From Symbiodinium natans (lineage: Eukaryota; Sar; Dinophyceae; Suessiales; Symbiodiniaceae), in contig CAJNDS010002585.1 of assembly GCA_905221605.1 (NCBI GenBank), positions 62,001 to 126,000 of the forward strand: a DNA stretch of 64,000 bases, read 5' to 3'. The notes under the pieces are model-generated. The model saw only the letters and a list, made by a program, of their open reading frames with translations. It had not been told where the DNA came from and did not search any database. The position numbers were made by a program, and so were the translations under genes. Of this stretch, positions 1 to 11,600 are shown piece by piece (positions within the stretch are counted from its first letter, which is position 1; each line of letters opens with the position of its first letter).

Positions 1-640
1 GCTCAGAACTGTGTGGGCTGCGACAGGCTTGGGCCCTGATTCTCATGTTTAAATTTGAGGATACTTGTTGTTAGAGGCTTGGTTGCAGTGTTTTTTGGGG
101 CGCGCGCTTTTATGCACCTGCTTTTTGGGGTGCAATCTCGGAAAAGAGGAAACATCGGTATCTACAGTGCTTCGTGCACTGCACGCTTCAGGTTTAGAGT
201 TTCAAGGCAGAGGACTTTGCGGCTTGCACTTGCTGAGGCGGGGTTTAAGGGTACGCGATTTTTAGGCTTGCAGTGGAGCCTGTGGGGTTTGGAGTTTCAG
301 GGAAAACGGGCTTGCACTTCAAGCTTAGGGTTTTAGACTTTCTTTTGTTGGAGGTTTTGGGTTTGGTCTAGGGTTTTCGGTGAAGGGTTGAAGCTTAGAG
401 TGTGAGCTCGCACTTGCGCTGCAGGCTGGGTGTAGACCTTCGCTTAAGGTTGGTTTGGGCGTGGCAGTGCTGCTACGGTTTCGGGGTTCGGTTGATTTTG
501 TGCTTGCGCTGACTGCTCTTGTTGGTTTGTGCGCGCCCAGGGGCAGAAAATAACTACCCCCCCCCAGCCCCCCAGCAGGCAAAACAAAGGAAAAACGCAA
601 GAAAAACGCGAAAAGGGCCAGAAAACACTGTGATCAGTGA
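1..640. other. no gene recognised, left edge
   Basis: Repetitive GT-rich sequence with many variants of 'gggtttagagtttcaggg', resembling decayed telomere-like or intron sequence. Short open frames exist on both strands, but none carries a recognisable motif or splice context. Confidence 0.5.
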
Positions 641-711
641 GGGGAGTGTCGATACTCCGACTCCTCCTTCTCCTCCTCCTCCGACTACTGCTACTGCTAC
701 TACTACTAGTA

Positions 712-1110
<399 letters not shown>

Positions 1111-1232
1111 CGAGTACTACTAGGACTTGCGAATGGACGGCGGCTTCCCTCTAAGCCCCAAGCTGTTCTCCGAGGGATTGTCGTCACCACCGCCGTCGTC
1201 GTCATCCGCGACTTCGATTCCTTGGCGGGAAT

Positions 1233-1271
1233 CCCCAAACCCTAAACCCTAAACCCCAAACCCTAAACCCT
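1233..1271. repeat. telomere-like (CCCTAAA)n tract
   Basis: About five CCCTAAA/CCCCAAA units in the plus orientation. Confidence 0.9.
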
Positions 1272-4027
1272 GAATTTAGAATAGGGTTTTGGGGTTGGTA
1301 CAGTAGCAGTGTTTGGTCCAACATGCAAAGTGCGGAACTGACACTTTAGGCAGAGCTTGCAGCTCACGGCTCACGCTAGGGCATACTATACTTGCAATGT
1401 TATCCCGGCCCCCGGCAAAGCTGGTATGTGGCGGAAAACATGTAGACGCAGTAAACTCAGTGTACCATGGTTTCTACCGTTTTCCTTCCTTGAATGCATT
1501 CTACGTGCAAGGCCTACCAAGGTATGCGCTAACAAGAGCCTAGGAAAGTTTTTTGCAGGTTGTCGGTTGTAAGGTATTGAGTCCTCGTTTGGGTCAAATG
1601 TGGTCCTGCTCTTTCCAGGGGTCCGCAAATGTTTGACCAGGTACACCATTGCAACATAAACTACGACATACATTGCACTTTATCGTACCAGGTATACCTT
1701 CTGCCACAGTACACGAAAGGAAGCAGCAAGCCTTCAAGCAAACCACTTAACCTCTACCTCTTGAATCTGACGTGTACTATACAATAGCCTAAAGTATACA
1801 TGGTAAACTGTATACTGCACGCCCCAAGTTTGTTTGGCAACCGTCTCGCCCATCCTCAACACGAAACAGGATGCATCCCCACCCAAGTCTCCGAACGAAG
1901 ATCTACCTCTCCTCAACTCCAAACACGCTTCCCCCCGAACTGGGGCCGCAACCCAAATACTGCTCGAGACCGAAACCTTCGCCAAGCAATCGCCTGGTAG
2001 GGATTGCTTTCCTGGAAAAGCATGTTACATTCTACTGTTGATTTGGGTTCCAAGACACTGCAAAACCTGTATCGTGTAACCCCTAAACCCCCGAAATCTA
2101 GATCTGGGCTGTGGCGCAGAGCACGGTCTAGCGTACCTTGCAGTTTACAGTCTGTAACGTTGGGTTTCATGGCCCGGGGCACCATAGGTTTGGGGTTACT
2201 TGGAGGCCGTCTCACTGTTGTGGGGCGAAACCTTAGCCGAGGCTCTGCGCAAGCCCCTTCAGCCCTCAGAAGTTTCGGAGCTCCCTACTGCCACCCGATT
2301 CTCTCCTCCGTGGGCTGTACATGTGATTTTAGAGAGCATGTGGGCACACCCAAAAATTCTACGTGGCACCTGGCACAGTGTAGCATTAGATTCTAAGATG
2401 CGCAGGTACAAGTTCCACAATATAATCTTTATAGTCAAGGCCTTCAGATTCTGATCCGGCGCTATCCTTCCCCTTTTTTACTCAACCGTGGGGACAAGGC
2501 ACAAATCCAGAATTGGCTGTTGGGTTTTATGTGCTTTGCGGCGGTAGGTTGAGGATAAAACGCCCCACGCCCATAAACCCAGAAGCTAAGAGGCTTGCAA
2601 GCAAGTCATACTGAAACCTGCCATACGAACCTGTACTTGTATCCCGAAGACACTGAACTGCCAAAATCGTGCATCTCCATCCACCCCCAAACCCCGAAAC
2701 AAAAAGATGAAGGACAGAACAGCCCGACACGACTGTGCTTTCATTCTCTCTCTCTCTCTCTCGCGCTATGGTCCTCTGACATCTTCGTCTGCACGAGTTC
2801 ACGTTAATTAGTGCGGGCGCGTGCGCGTGTAAGTTTGTGCGGGTGGAACCCTGTTTGCCAAGAATACGAGCACCATTTTTGCATGTTGTACATGAAGCTA
2901 ATTTCCAATTGGAGAGTAAAATCAATGAGATTCCCATTTCAAAGTTGAGAAATGTCGCTTGAGCGTTGGAGGGGCACAGGCATGTCTCGGATACCCGTGC
3001 AGATGAAGCTATTCCAATCGTTCGATCAAGCGCCCGTATCTGCAGGGCTTTGCCGTGAGCACAAATAAAGATCAGTGACTAGCAGGCCCCTTGGCGGCCT
3101 GAGACCCTCCAACTTTGTCAAAGCACACCAGCTGAAACAAGAGCCATGCGCATGTCAAGCATGAGCGTGTCAGACGCGATACAGAGATGGCAGTCCTGTT
3201 CATTTCCAACATGTGCGGTTTAGTTGAAGGGCATGAGAGACAGTGACAGAATGGCGATTATCCCAGCAGCAGCACGAACAGCGATGTATCGGTACCACAG
3301 AGAGGCGATGATTCAGCAAGGGAAAGGATTGCACTCCAAGCAAGGGCTTATGACGGCCTGTGGAGCCAATGTCTAGTCCCACTTATGAGAAGCCCACGAA
3401 GTCCCGCTCAGAACACCAACCACCTACGCCGGACATTCCGCAGCCCATTGTCATTTTCTCTCAGTCGCGGTGCAGGTTGAGGCAATGCGAATGGAAAGCA
3501 TAACTGGGAACCCATTCTTGACAGACTGCTGGCCAGGTTCGAGTGCGTCGGTGCTGTTGAAATACGCTAACACACTCAAACCGGCCTCTAAGACCAAACC
3601 ATGGTGAATCATATCGACAGCGTTCGTTGACCATGCGGTGGCTGGCGCACAGGCACGTCGAGCTGCATCGACAAAGACGAGCATCAAAAGACTTCAGGAA
3701 GAGGCCAACAGGACCGGGTGACATAGCGCACAAACTAAACTCCATCGCGACTCTATGTATTGTTGATACTGATTCGTTTGATGCGCTCAGGCTGTTCAGG
3801 GCATTAGTGGTGATGCGAGGTGGATGGCGGGTGAGGGGGTGGGCAGCACGGGTGGGTAATTAGCGTGTGCGCGGTGGCGACGGTGCATCGGCAAAGACTA
3901 CAACCCCACATAAGGATACGGGGAAGAAAAAGCAAGAAACAACACGACGAAAATGCGAGCAATCCTGGCCCCTCAAATCTTATGCAATCCCTGAAGCCCC
4001 AAAACCCTAAACCCAGTCAAAACTCCT
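1272..4027. other. long stretch without a recognisable gene
   Basis: Mixed-composition DNA with short open frames on both strands. I found no domain motif and no convincing exon with splice signals. A short (TC)n run lies near 2747-2762. Confidence 0.5.
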
Positions 4028-4068
4028 AGGGTTTAGGGTTTAGGGTTTAGGGTTTAGGGTTTAGGGTA
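4028..4068. repeat. telomere-like (TTTAGGG)n tract
   Basis: About six TTTAGGG units. Just left of it (4001-4015) is a short opposite-orientation CCCTAAA run, so the two form an inverted pair. Confidence 0.95.
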
Positions 4069-4093
4069 GAGGGTGCAGAGAGCGGCACCCTTA

Positions 4094-4171
4094 TTGCTCA
4101 GGGCATCCAAGGCTCTGGGCCGAGCCACTGGCCTGGCCGCCGAAGACGTAGTCGATGAACCTCACTCGGGA
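4094..4171 (-). CDS. possible terminal exon beside the EF-hand exons
   Basis: On the minus strand this reads an open stretch starting near 'VRFIDYVFGGQASG' and ending in a stop about 25 codons later. It is preceded by an AG within 'ctcccgag'. It sits between two TTTAGGG tracts, the same setting as the other host exons here. It could be the 3' exon of the EF-hand gene just upstream on the minus strand. No domain is recognised; the link is inference. Confidence 0.25.
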
Positions 4172-4210
4172 GGGTTTAGGGTTTAGGGTTTAGGGTTTAG
4201 GGTTTAGGGT
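4172..4210. repeat. telomere-like (TTTAGGG)n tract
   Basis: Five to six uninterrupted TTTAGGG units. Confidence 0.95.
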
Positions 4211-4828
4211 GATGGTATCAGGGGGAGAGAACAGGGGGGATTGAAGTGCTTGAGATTTGTTTAGGTTCGGGATAGGAGGTTTGGGTCTAGAGGTGGCAGT
4301 AGAAAAGACGTTGAGGGGTGGCTCTTGTAGTGAACTGCCTTCGGCTTCGAGGCTTGCAGATGAGGGCTTTGGCTTGCAAAACATGCAAGGGAAACGCTTT
4401 CGTGTTTGCTCGCAAAGCTTAAAGCCCTACACCCTCGGAAGTTTCTGCTTGAATATGATTTGCAGCTTGCTCAAGGTCCGGAGCCTGAAGGTGTGCGTGG
4501 TCTGGGGTCCTGCTGTGCAGAGTGCAGCTTAAGCTTTACACGGCGTCTCGGTTGAGCGAACAGATACCTGCCTTTGGAGACTTTCACTTCGGGTGAAAAC
4601 AAACTAAGCTGGCTGGTCCTGGCTTGCGCAATAGTTCAACACTACGAATCAGAGAGGAGTAGGGGTGAGAAGAGGGCACTTCAGGGTTTCTCAGGTTTCT
4701 CCAGGCAGGGCTGTGCCTGGAGTTGGAGCCCCCTTCTGGAAATCCCTCATGCGCTAAGGGCCTCTGCAAGTTAGACTTCCATTGGCCGACTTCCACAAGA
4801 CAACAAAAAAGTGGCGGAGCTTGGGACT

Positions 4829-4889
4829 CCCTAAACCCTAAACCCTAAACCCTAAACCCTAAACCCTAAATCCTAAACCCTGAACCCTG
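4829..4889. repeat. telomere-like (CCCTAAA)n tract
   Basis: About eight CCCTAAA units with two variants at the right end. It lies on the downstream side of the minus-strand exon at 4900-4947. Confidence 0.95.
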
Positions 4890-4899
4890 TGAAAAATGC

Positions 4900-4947
4900 A
4901 GGCAAGAGAACTCGTTGGCGGTCAGCTTGCCATCGGAGTCCTGCAAG
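4900..4947 (-). CDS. EF-hand loop exon
   Basis: The minus strand has a clean acceptor ('ttcttgcag') followed by an open frame reading 'DSDGKLTANEF', the Ca2+-binding loop pattern D-x-D-G-x-(L/I)-x-x-x-E. It lies downstream of two other exons of EF-hand type at 5.9 and 6.5 kb, so these are probably parts of one Ca2+-binding protein gene. The 3' end of the exon is not resolved. Confidence 0.5.
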
Positions 4948-5891
4948 AAGATGAAGACCGCGTGAGGTTCGCAAGAGTCATCGTGCACAGCAACATGCAC
5001 AACTAAATGTTGAGTACAAGAAATATGGGTATTTCCCAAAATAGGAATACCCCTTTAAAACCCAAATAGAATAGAATCCCTTAAAGGGACCGTCCAAAGA
5101 GGGTACAACGAAAGCTCTGCGGGTTCATGGCCGATGGCTTTGATCTGCAGTGCTCTACTCAAGAGTCTTAGGAAGTGAAACGCCTGGCAGGGTTTAGGGT
5201 TTAGGGTTAAGTACTCTACGCTTTGGTCTCCAAAGAGGTGTCGATTCTACGAGGGAGCTACTCCGGGCGAAAGCTTGCGACCCCATCCTTGTCAAGGCCT
5301 TCGAAGAGCGCCCTGGGCCGGAAAGATCGGGACCGGGGTTTAGTGTAAGAGTGTAACACGCTGGTTGCAAAGCCTCTGGAGGCAGCCTGGTCCTAGCAGA
5401 GAAAGCGCGAACCTACATGGTGCTTGCCAGTCGATACGGCATTTGATATGTAGAGCACGAGGTAAAGCTGAAACCTAGGATGAGAAGGCCAGACTTCAAT
5501 AGTGAATGCCTGTCCCACTGGCGTTTCGCATGCAGTGTAGCTGGGATGCCGCGTGCAAACGGCTGAGATCTCTTGTAGAACCTGCTTCGTAGCATCGGGA
5601 CTCGGAGAAGCCTCACGAGAAGTGTTGGCTGCCTGTACAGTACATCGGTAGCAATTTGCGGGCAGATGCTGTAGCTTTGCAGGGTATACCAAGCTCAGAG
5701 CTGTAGTGTGGGACAGTCTTTCCCTTTCCTTTTCCTGGGGTGTTTCAACCTCAAGCCTCGCCGGAACCTTGAAGGGAATCCGCAACTCGCAAGAATCCCA
5801 TGAAAAACTACACGAGATGCATATGTAGCTCTTGGTTGCTAGAACCCACCGGATTAAGGTTCCAAGCTGGTTCTAGCCTTGGCATCTTACA

Positions 5892-5992
5892 GCCTCAGAA
5901 CGTCGGCCAGGGGCTGGCATTCCTCCTCGTTGAGGCTGTCCTCTGATTGGCCAAGGCGGCAGAGGACGTTGGTGAGCTCCTGACGAACCGCA
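5892..5992 (-). CDS. EF-hand-type helical exon
   Basis: Open on the minus strand from an AG acceptor ('tcccag') to a canonical donor (GTAAGA). It reads 'RQELTNVLCRLG...LNEEECQPLADVL', the spacing of the helix between EF-hand loops in calmodulin-like proteins (E-L-x-x-V-L-x-x-L-G). It lies between the EF-hand exons at 6.5 and 4.9 kb on the same strand. Whether a complete calcium-binding loop is encoded across the junction cannot be seen here. Confidence 0.5.
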
Positions 5993-6440
5993 ATCTGGGA
6001 ATTTTGGGGGCGTTTCGGGCTTCGGGTAATGGGGTGGTGTGCGGACGTCACCGGCCGCGCACTACGCCGTGATCGAGGCCGGCTCTCTTCTTCTGGTCGA
6101 GGCTGAATCGGCCGACATTGGGGAGTAGCTGCATTATTGACGATCGGGAGGCGAGGTTCACTGGCTGATCACTTTTGCCCTTGCCCTGTGTGTCGGACGC
6201 CATCGCTCAGCGTCCTCAGTAGCCACACCTTCATGGATGGTCGGGGAAAATCGCCTGTTCTCCCACACACCGTAGAGCTGCCATGCGGGTGGCCCCCGCT
6301 CTTGGCGCTTGAGGCACTCCCACACTGCTGTTCACAAGAGCCCCATCTGCACAGTGGGGCTTCCCGTGCGGCACTGGCGGAATCGTGCCTACACCTGCGC
6401 AAGCCAACCTCCTCTGCCAAAACATCTCCCTTCACAGCCT

Positions 6441-6608
6441 TCACTCCTTCAAAGTCAACTTGCCATCGCCATTCTTGTCGAAACGCTTGAAGGCTGCCTG
6501 CAAAGCGGGGGGATGTTCTGAAAGGCGTTTTGATGGCATAAACTTATCGTTCATTTGGATGTGTTGCCTGGCCCACGCCACCTTCAAGGTGAGATCCTTG
6601 GCGCAGCC
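6441..6608 (-). CDS. EF-hand exon
   Basis: The minus strand has a pyrimidine-rich tract and acceptor ('cttcag|gg'), then an open frame of about 55 codons ending 'AAFKRFDKNGDGKLTLKE'. This is a textbook EF-hand helix and loop with all Ca2+ ligand positions (D, N, D, K, E). The frame meets a stop straight after the loop, so the exon probably ends around 'AAG' with a non-canonical GA donor. It is the first of three EF-hand-type exons in a row on this strand and could be the C-terminal part of the repeat-module gene upstream. The motif is certain; the gene model is inferred. Confidence 0.6.
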   Translation of the reverse strand, partial: GCAKDLTLKVAWARQHIQMNDKFMPSKRLSEHPPALQAAFKRFDKNGDGKLTLKE

Positions 6609-6671
6609 CTGAAGTAGAAAGAGTAGGAGGGTCCCATTGGAGGAAGAAAAGCAACTATAACAAGTAGGCAT

Positions 6672-8583
6672 AGCAGGCCCATCAACAAACTATGGTACTC
6701 TTCTAAAGCGTTACTAGAGCGTTAGCCCCCCAAAGAGCATACGGGCACGCGATATGCTAATCGACATCATTTGAAGGACGCCTGCCCCCCGAAAATTATT
6801 CTCGCTGACGTTGTCAGTGCAGGGCCCATTGCAGGTCTGTCTGGTTGTGGTTTACGAGCATGTAGGGTTTAGGAATGTAGGAGTCTTGCAGGGGTTTGAG
6901 GCATCAGGATCTAAAGAACCTCCTAACATAGTACAGTACCCTATAGGCCCTAGAACAATGACTCCCAAAAGGGGCTCCACATGTTGAGGAAGCGCCACGT
7001 GGGATCAGCGGTGCTTCAGGATGTAGGGATGAGCGGAGATCGCAATCTAGTATGCTGTCGTATGTTGTAGAATCTATAGCTTTGTACAGTGTTCGGAAAA
7101 TTTTGTTGCGCCGGTGTCTTCCTGTAGTACTTCATGGGCATGCCAAAAGCGCTGAAGGAGAGTGCAAGTGTCGCCAACCTTCCTTCCCTAACTTTTGAGG
7201 AGCGGAGAGTGGAGTGGGCAACATCGCTATGTTGGCCAAACTTCCCTACAACAGACAGTTGCTGGGTGTGCGGAAAATGCAGTGAGTGCACTCTGTCTGA
7301 GCCAACTAGGCATGTAAACACCGTCGCAAGCACGAGAGCGGTCACGGCTGATGACATTACCTACAGTCCCGTGCCCCCAAGAGCTAAAATACAAGCCGAA
7401 GACCAACCCTAAGCCCAGCAACAGACCGACAATCGCGTTTGAGTAAACTCCAGCGACTATACTAGAATATGCTACGCTACGCAGATACTGCAACTGCTAC
7501 TGCTACTGATACTGCTCCTGCTACTGCTACTCTTCCTCCTCCTCCTCCGCCCTCGAACAAAAAAGCCCGTGCCGCATCAAGGGCCTTGAGCTGGTTCACG
7601 CCTTCCGCATCAAGGTTCGTGGGCTTCAGCTCATCCGGGTTGAAAGACCACCTGGATATTCCATTTAGGGTTTTTGCGCTTTAGGGTTTAGGTGTTTAGG
7701 GTTTCGACTCTCACACTGGCGCACGCGCTGGCAAGGCTCCGGTAGTCGCCAGTCATGTCAGACAAACCGCAACGCGTTGGAAACGGCCCTAGGATGTGTG
7801 CACTACACGTCGCAGGCAGCTCTCCAACAGCAGACTGGTTAATAGTATACACCCAACACACACTAGAACTGCCACACCCGACGTCTTCACATGCCCTACT
7901 ACACTTTGGAAGCATGGCACACTCCTGATAAAATATATTGCGTTTCATTCATTTGGAGGAAGAAAGCGTCCATTTCATTTATATTTTACTAGGACTTCCA
8001 AAGATGAAGAAAAATAGTAGAAAATTTGCTACAAAAGGTCCATAAAAGATTGAGATTAGAAAATTAAAGAATCCCGTGAAAGAATGAGCCAGAGATTAAT
8101 ACTTCTTGTTTTTTTCTTAAATTGGTTTTCTCTGCATTATCTTCATGCGCTACCCTAAAGACCCCAACTTAGTATATTTTACTTGGTTTTACACGATGCA
8201 GGGTTCCACACGTCGTGTACATACTAGTGCCTTTCTTAAACCCTGAGAGCTGCAATTTTGGAATGCAAACCCTACAACGACAGCAGCAGCGACAACACGG
8301 AGGACGACCACCACCACCACCACCACCACCACCACCACCACCACCACCACCACCACCACCTACTACTGCTGCGACTATCTTCTACCACGATCAGTCGACA
8401 TCGTGATTCCGTGTCTTGGGGTCAGTTGCTGGACTCCAGCATTCTGAAAGGGGACAGCGAGCGCTAGTAAAGTATTGAGCAGGGCGCGAACTTTCGTGTA
8501 GGCTCTATCTTCCCGATAAACCCTACCCTACAACTTGAGCCTCAACATGACAGTAGCTGACCTAAGTAAGGCTCCTCAACGTC
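6672..8583. other. no gene recognised; repeats
   Basis: Contains a short (TACTGC)n run near 7489-7530, a degenerate telomere-like run near 7664-7705, an AT-rich patch at 7920-8190 and the (CAC)n tract. No exon with supporting motifs was seen. Confidence 0.45.
8308..8361. repeat. (CAC)n microsatellite
   Basis: About 18 uninterrupted CAC/CCA triplets. The poly-His and poly-Pro frames across it are not considered genes. Confidence 0.95.
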
Positions 8584-8589
8584 CCCCAC

Positions 8590-8684
8590 ACCCAACTTGG
8601 CCCCAATCCGTTTGCTGCCGAGACACGATCCCTTCGGGAATCTCACATATAGCCTCTGCCCGCTGTCTTCGCTGTCCTTCCGCT
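8590..8684 (-). CDS. module exon B7
   Basis: Acceptor 'gttgcag', then an open frame with 'SGQRLYVRFPKGSCLG', matching the B pattern (V-x-F-P-K/N-G). It begins in phase 1, matching the one-base overhang of exon A7. The 3' end is uncertain. Confidence 0.5.
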
Positions 8685-11600
8685 CTGCAACGCAGCGGCA
8701 ATCACACAGCCATTGATTCACGACCATACACTGAGGCCGACCTGAAACGGGGCAAGCTGATCTCGACTGTCCGGGCGCTCCAGGGCGCGATCAACTAAAG
8801 TGGTGTTGTGCGCAGGAGCTTGTGTGCTAAAAAGTTCGAAGGAGCAGTCCTCCTTGTACCGGATAGCCGTCACGATGCCAATGTCACCTGTCGTCATGAA
8901 GCCGACGACACATCGACACCCGAATGAAAGTGCAGAATTTGACGACGAGGAGACGTTGACAGAGAAACACGAGCAAGCAGGTCAAACGAGATTGGGGAAG
9001 TTGACATAGAATAGAAGTTGAGACAGAGGAGCAAACCAGGCGACAGAGATTGGGACAAAAACCAGTTGAAGGGATTAGGACATTGAAGCAACAGGACCGA
9101 GCAAGCCCTGCTTTAGAGAGACTCGAGAATTTGACAAATAGAGGAATTTGAGAAAGTAGAAGAGAGAAACAGACCTTGAGAATCTGATACAAAGGACGGA
9201 GAAGGAAGACAAATAGCCTGGGAAAGTCTTGGTTGACTCAATGCTTGCAGTATAGGCTACAGTGGTATGGTACAGTAGAAGGAGCTATGTGCGGATGCAA
9301 TACACGCTGGAAACCTCATGATACCACGAATGGTACGATGCGTGTACCAATCAACAGAAATGCATCGGATGCTCCTACTCAAAAGATGACCACTGGCATC
9401 TGGGAAACTACTCGCGAAGCTCCGTTGGGCTCTCGCATCTCACACCGCACTCCGATTGTATATCGGATATAGCATATACTAAGGTTAAGCGGTTAAACCC
9501 TCAAGCTCCTCGTGCTTTGCAGCAAAGCAGACTCGCGGGATCTTGGGATCCAAGACAACTATGACCATGATAGGCATACGAACCTTACAAATTACGAAGA
9601 ATGCCTCCTGAAACAAATTACTGTAAGGGATCCTATTCAGTGCTTCACAATGTATTTTCACATGCCCTAAACCCTAAACGCTAAACTCTAAGCCCCAAAA
9701 CGAAAAAACGAAAGGAGGAGCCGCGCCTTCCCGAATGTCGTCGTCGGAGTTGGTCCACTGCACCCGGTCGCCCTTTTGGAAGGGCAAAGGGCGCAGCTCC
9801 CTGGGTCGAATGCCTCGGCTTGGGACTCTCTAGGGTTTAGGTTTAGGGTCCGAGGACGGGTGGCGGGTTTAGGGCTCATGGAACTTCGTGTACATGAATT
9901 GGGCCGATAGAGCTGTGTAGCTGTGATGGTCAGCCTTGGAAGGAACTCGCATATCTACAGCTTGTACAAGCCTAAGTTTAAATTCTTGCTAATTAAAGCT
10001 CGCAAGCGATCGAACGTGTATCGTGTTTTTAACATAATAAGCGTTTCAATATTTTAGGCCTTCAGAGGTTTGTTGGGGAGGATGGGGGTTGGCTGTTTTG
10101 GGCTTGGGCTTCCCTGCTTTCAGGGCGGTGAGTCTATGAGGGACAGGCAAGTGAAGGTTGGGATGGCGCTGCGTGCAGGAGTGCTGCGATGTATAGGATG
10201 CGCGGACGACATTGCATGAGTCGCATGGTTTCAGCCGGTCTTCAAAAACATAGCAGTTCCATATGGGCATTTCCCAAAATAGAGGTACCCTGAATATACC
10301 ACCCCAAAATAGTCTAATCCTTATTCTAGGAACCCCTCAAAAGGGGTACCCCTATTTTCGAAAACCCCATGTGAAAAAAGAAAACTCGTCATGGAGGCGG
10401 CAGATCTCAAAGTCTTCGACCATTTGCCAAAAAAGAAGAGAAACACTTAGCTATATCTATAAATAAATAAATGAAAAATATATATTCATATACACTTCTG
10501 TTTTCTTCCTTGTAAGGTCAAAAAATGGGATGTTTTGATACTTTCGGGGGGGGGGGGGTTCTGAAGCACATGGTCGTCTTGGGATGTTCTGTGGGGCCCC
10601 CCTTTCCAGTCCGGAAGGCTCCAGCTGCCCTTTGGCCACTGCACCCGAAAGCTGTTCCTTAGATTGAGACTCTCTCCACTGAAGGATCCCTAAACCCTAA
10701 ACCCTAAACCCTAAACCCTAAACCCTAAACCCTAAACACTAAACCCCAAACCCTAAACCCTAAACCCTACCGTTGCGGGCACCACTTCCCTTTGGGCTCA
10801 TAAGCACACAGACCCAAGCAAGGACCCCAGTTGGCCGAAGTGTTCAGCTCTCGCTTGTCAGGTGCGGACCGGGGTAGGTGGAGGGAAGTGATTGCAGGTT
10901 CCACAGCTCTTGGGATGTTTCTTTTCTTTTTTTTTTTTACGAGGGCTCGTGGTGGTGTCACTACTCGAGGTCTACGGTGACATAAGCAATTTTGAACGAG
11001 ACTGTTATTGCCTTCCTTTGAGCGCTCTGCGCACGAAGCTGTCCGACTTGGAAAGCAAGAGCAACCTGCCACAAACATTCTAACCACATGTACCTTCGAG
11101 CCTTACTTAAATGCCAGCAGCAGAGTAGTAGGAGGAGGAGGAGGAGTTTCGGAAGAAGTACGAGAGATCAGCCATGTTCTCAAGTTTCCCAGAAGCCCTC
11201 AAAGAAAGCCAAGGTTCTTCCCCTCCTTTTGGCGAACTATCTCACCTCGGCTCTAGGCTGCGGCAGACTGAGTGTTCGGGACTTCGAAGGGGGTGGGGCT
11301 TATGATTTCAGAGACTACGATCGGAGAGCTGTGCACCTTTTTATGCTTTGCTTTTGAAAACCGTTCATGCCTCGGGGCGGAGGATGCTTTCGTTCCGTCA
11401 TGTTTTGACTCCCAATGGCTTACTTCCATATAGTACTGTAGCAAGCATACCACACAGATCCATACTGCCTGCTGTATGCACAAAGTTTAGGGCTGCGGGT
11501 TCGCTCAATCTTGGGGCTTCTTACAGAGAGTACGTATATGCATCTGTTCACTTCCGGCTAGCCAGAGGTAAACTGTAACACGTGTGCCTTCAGGCGCTCA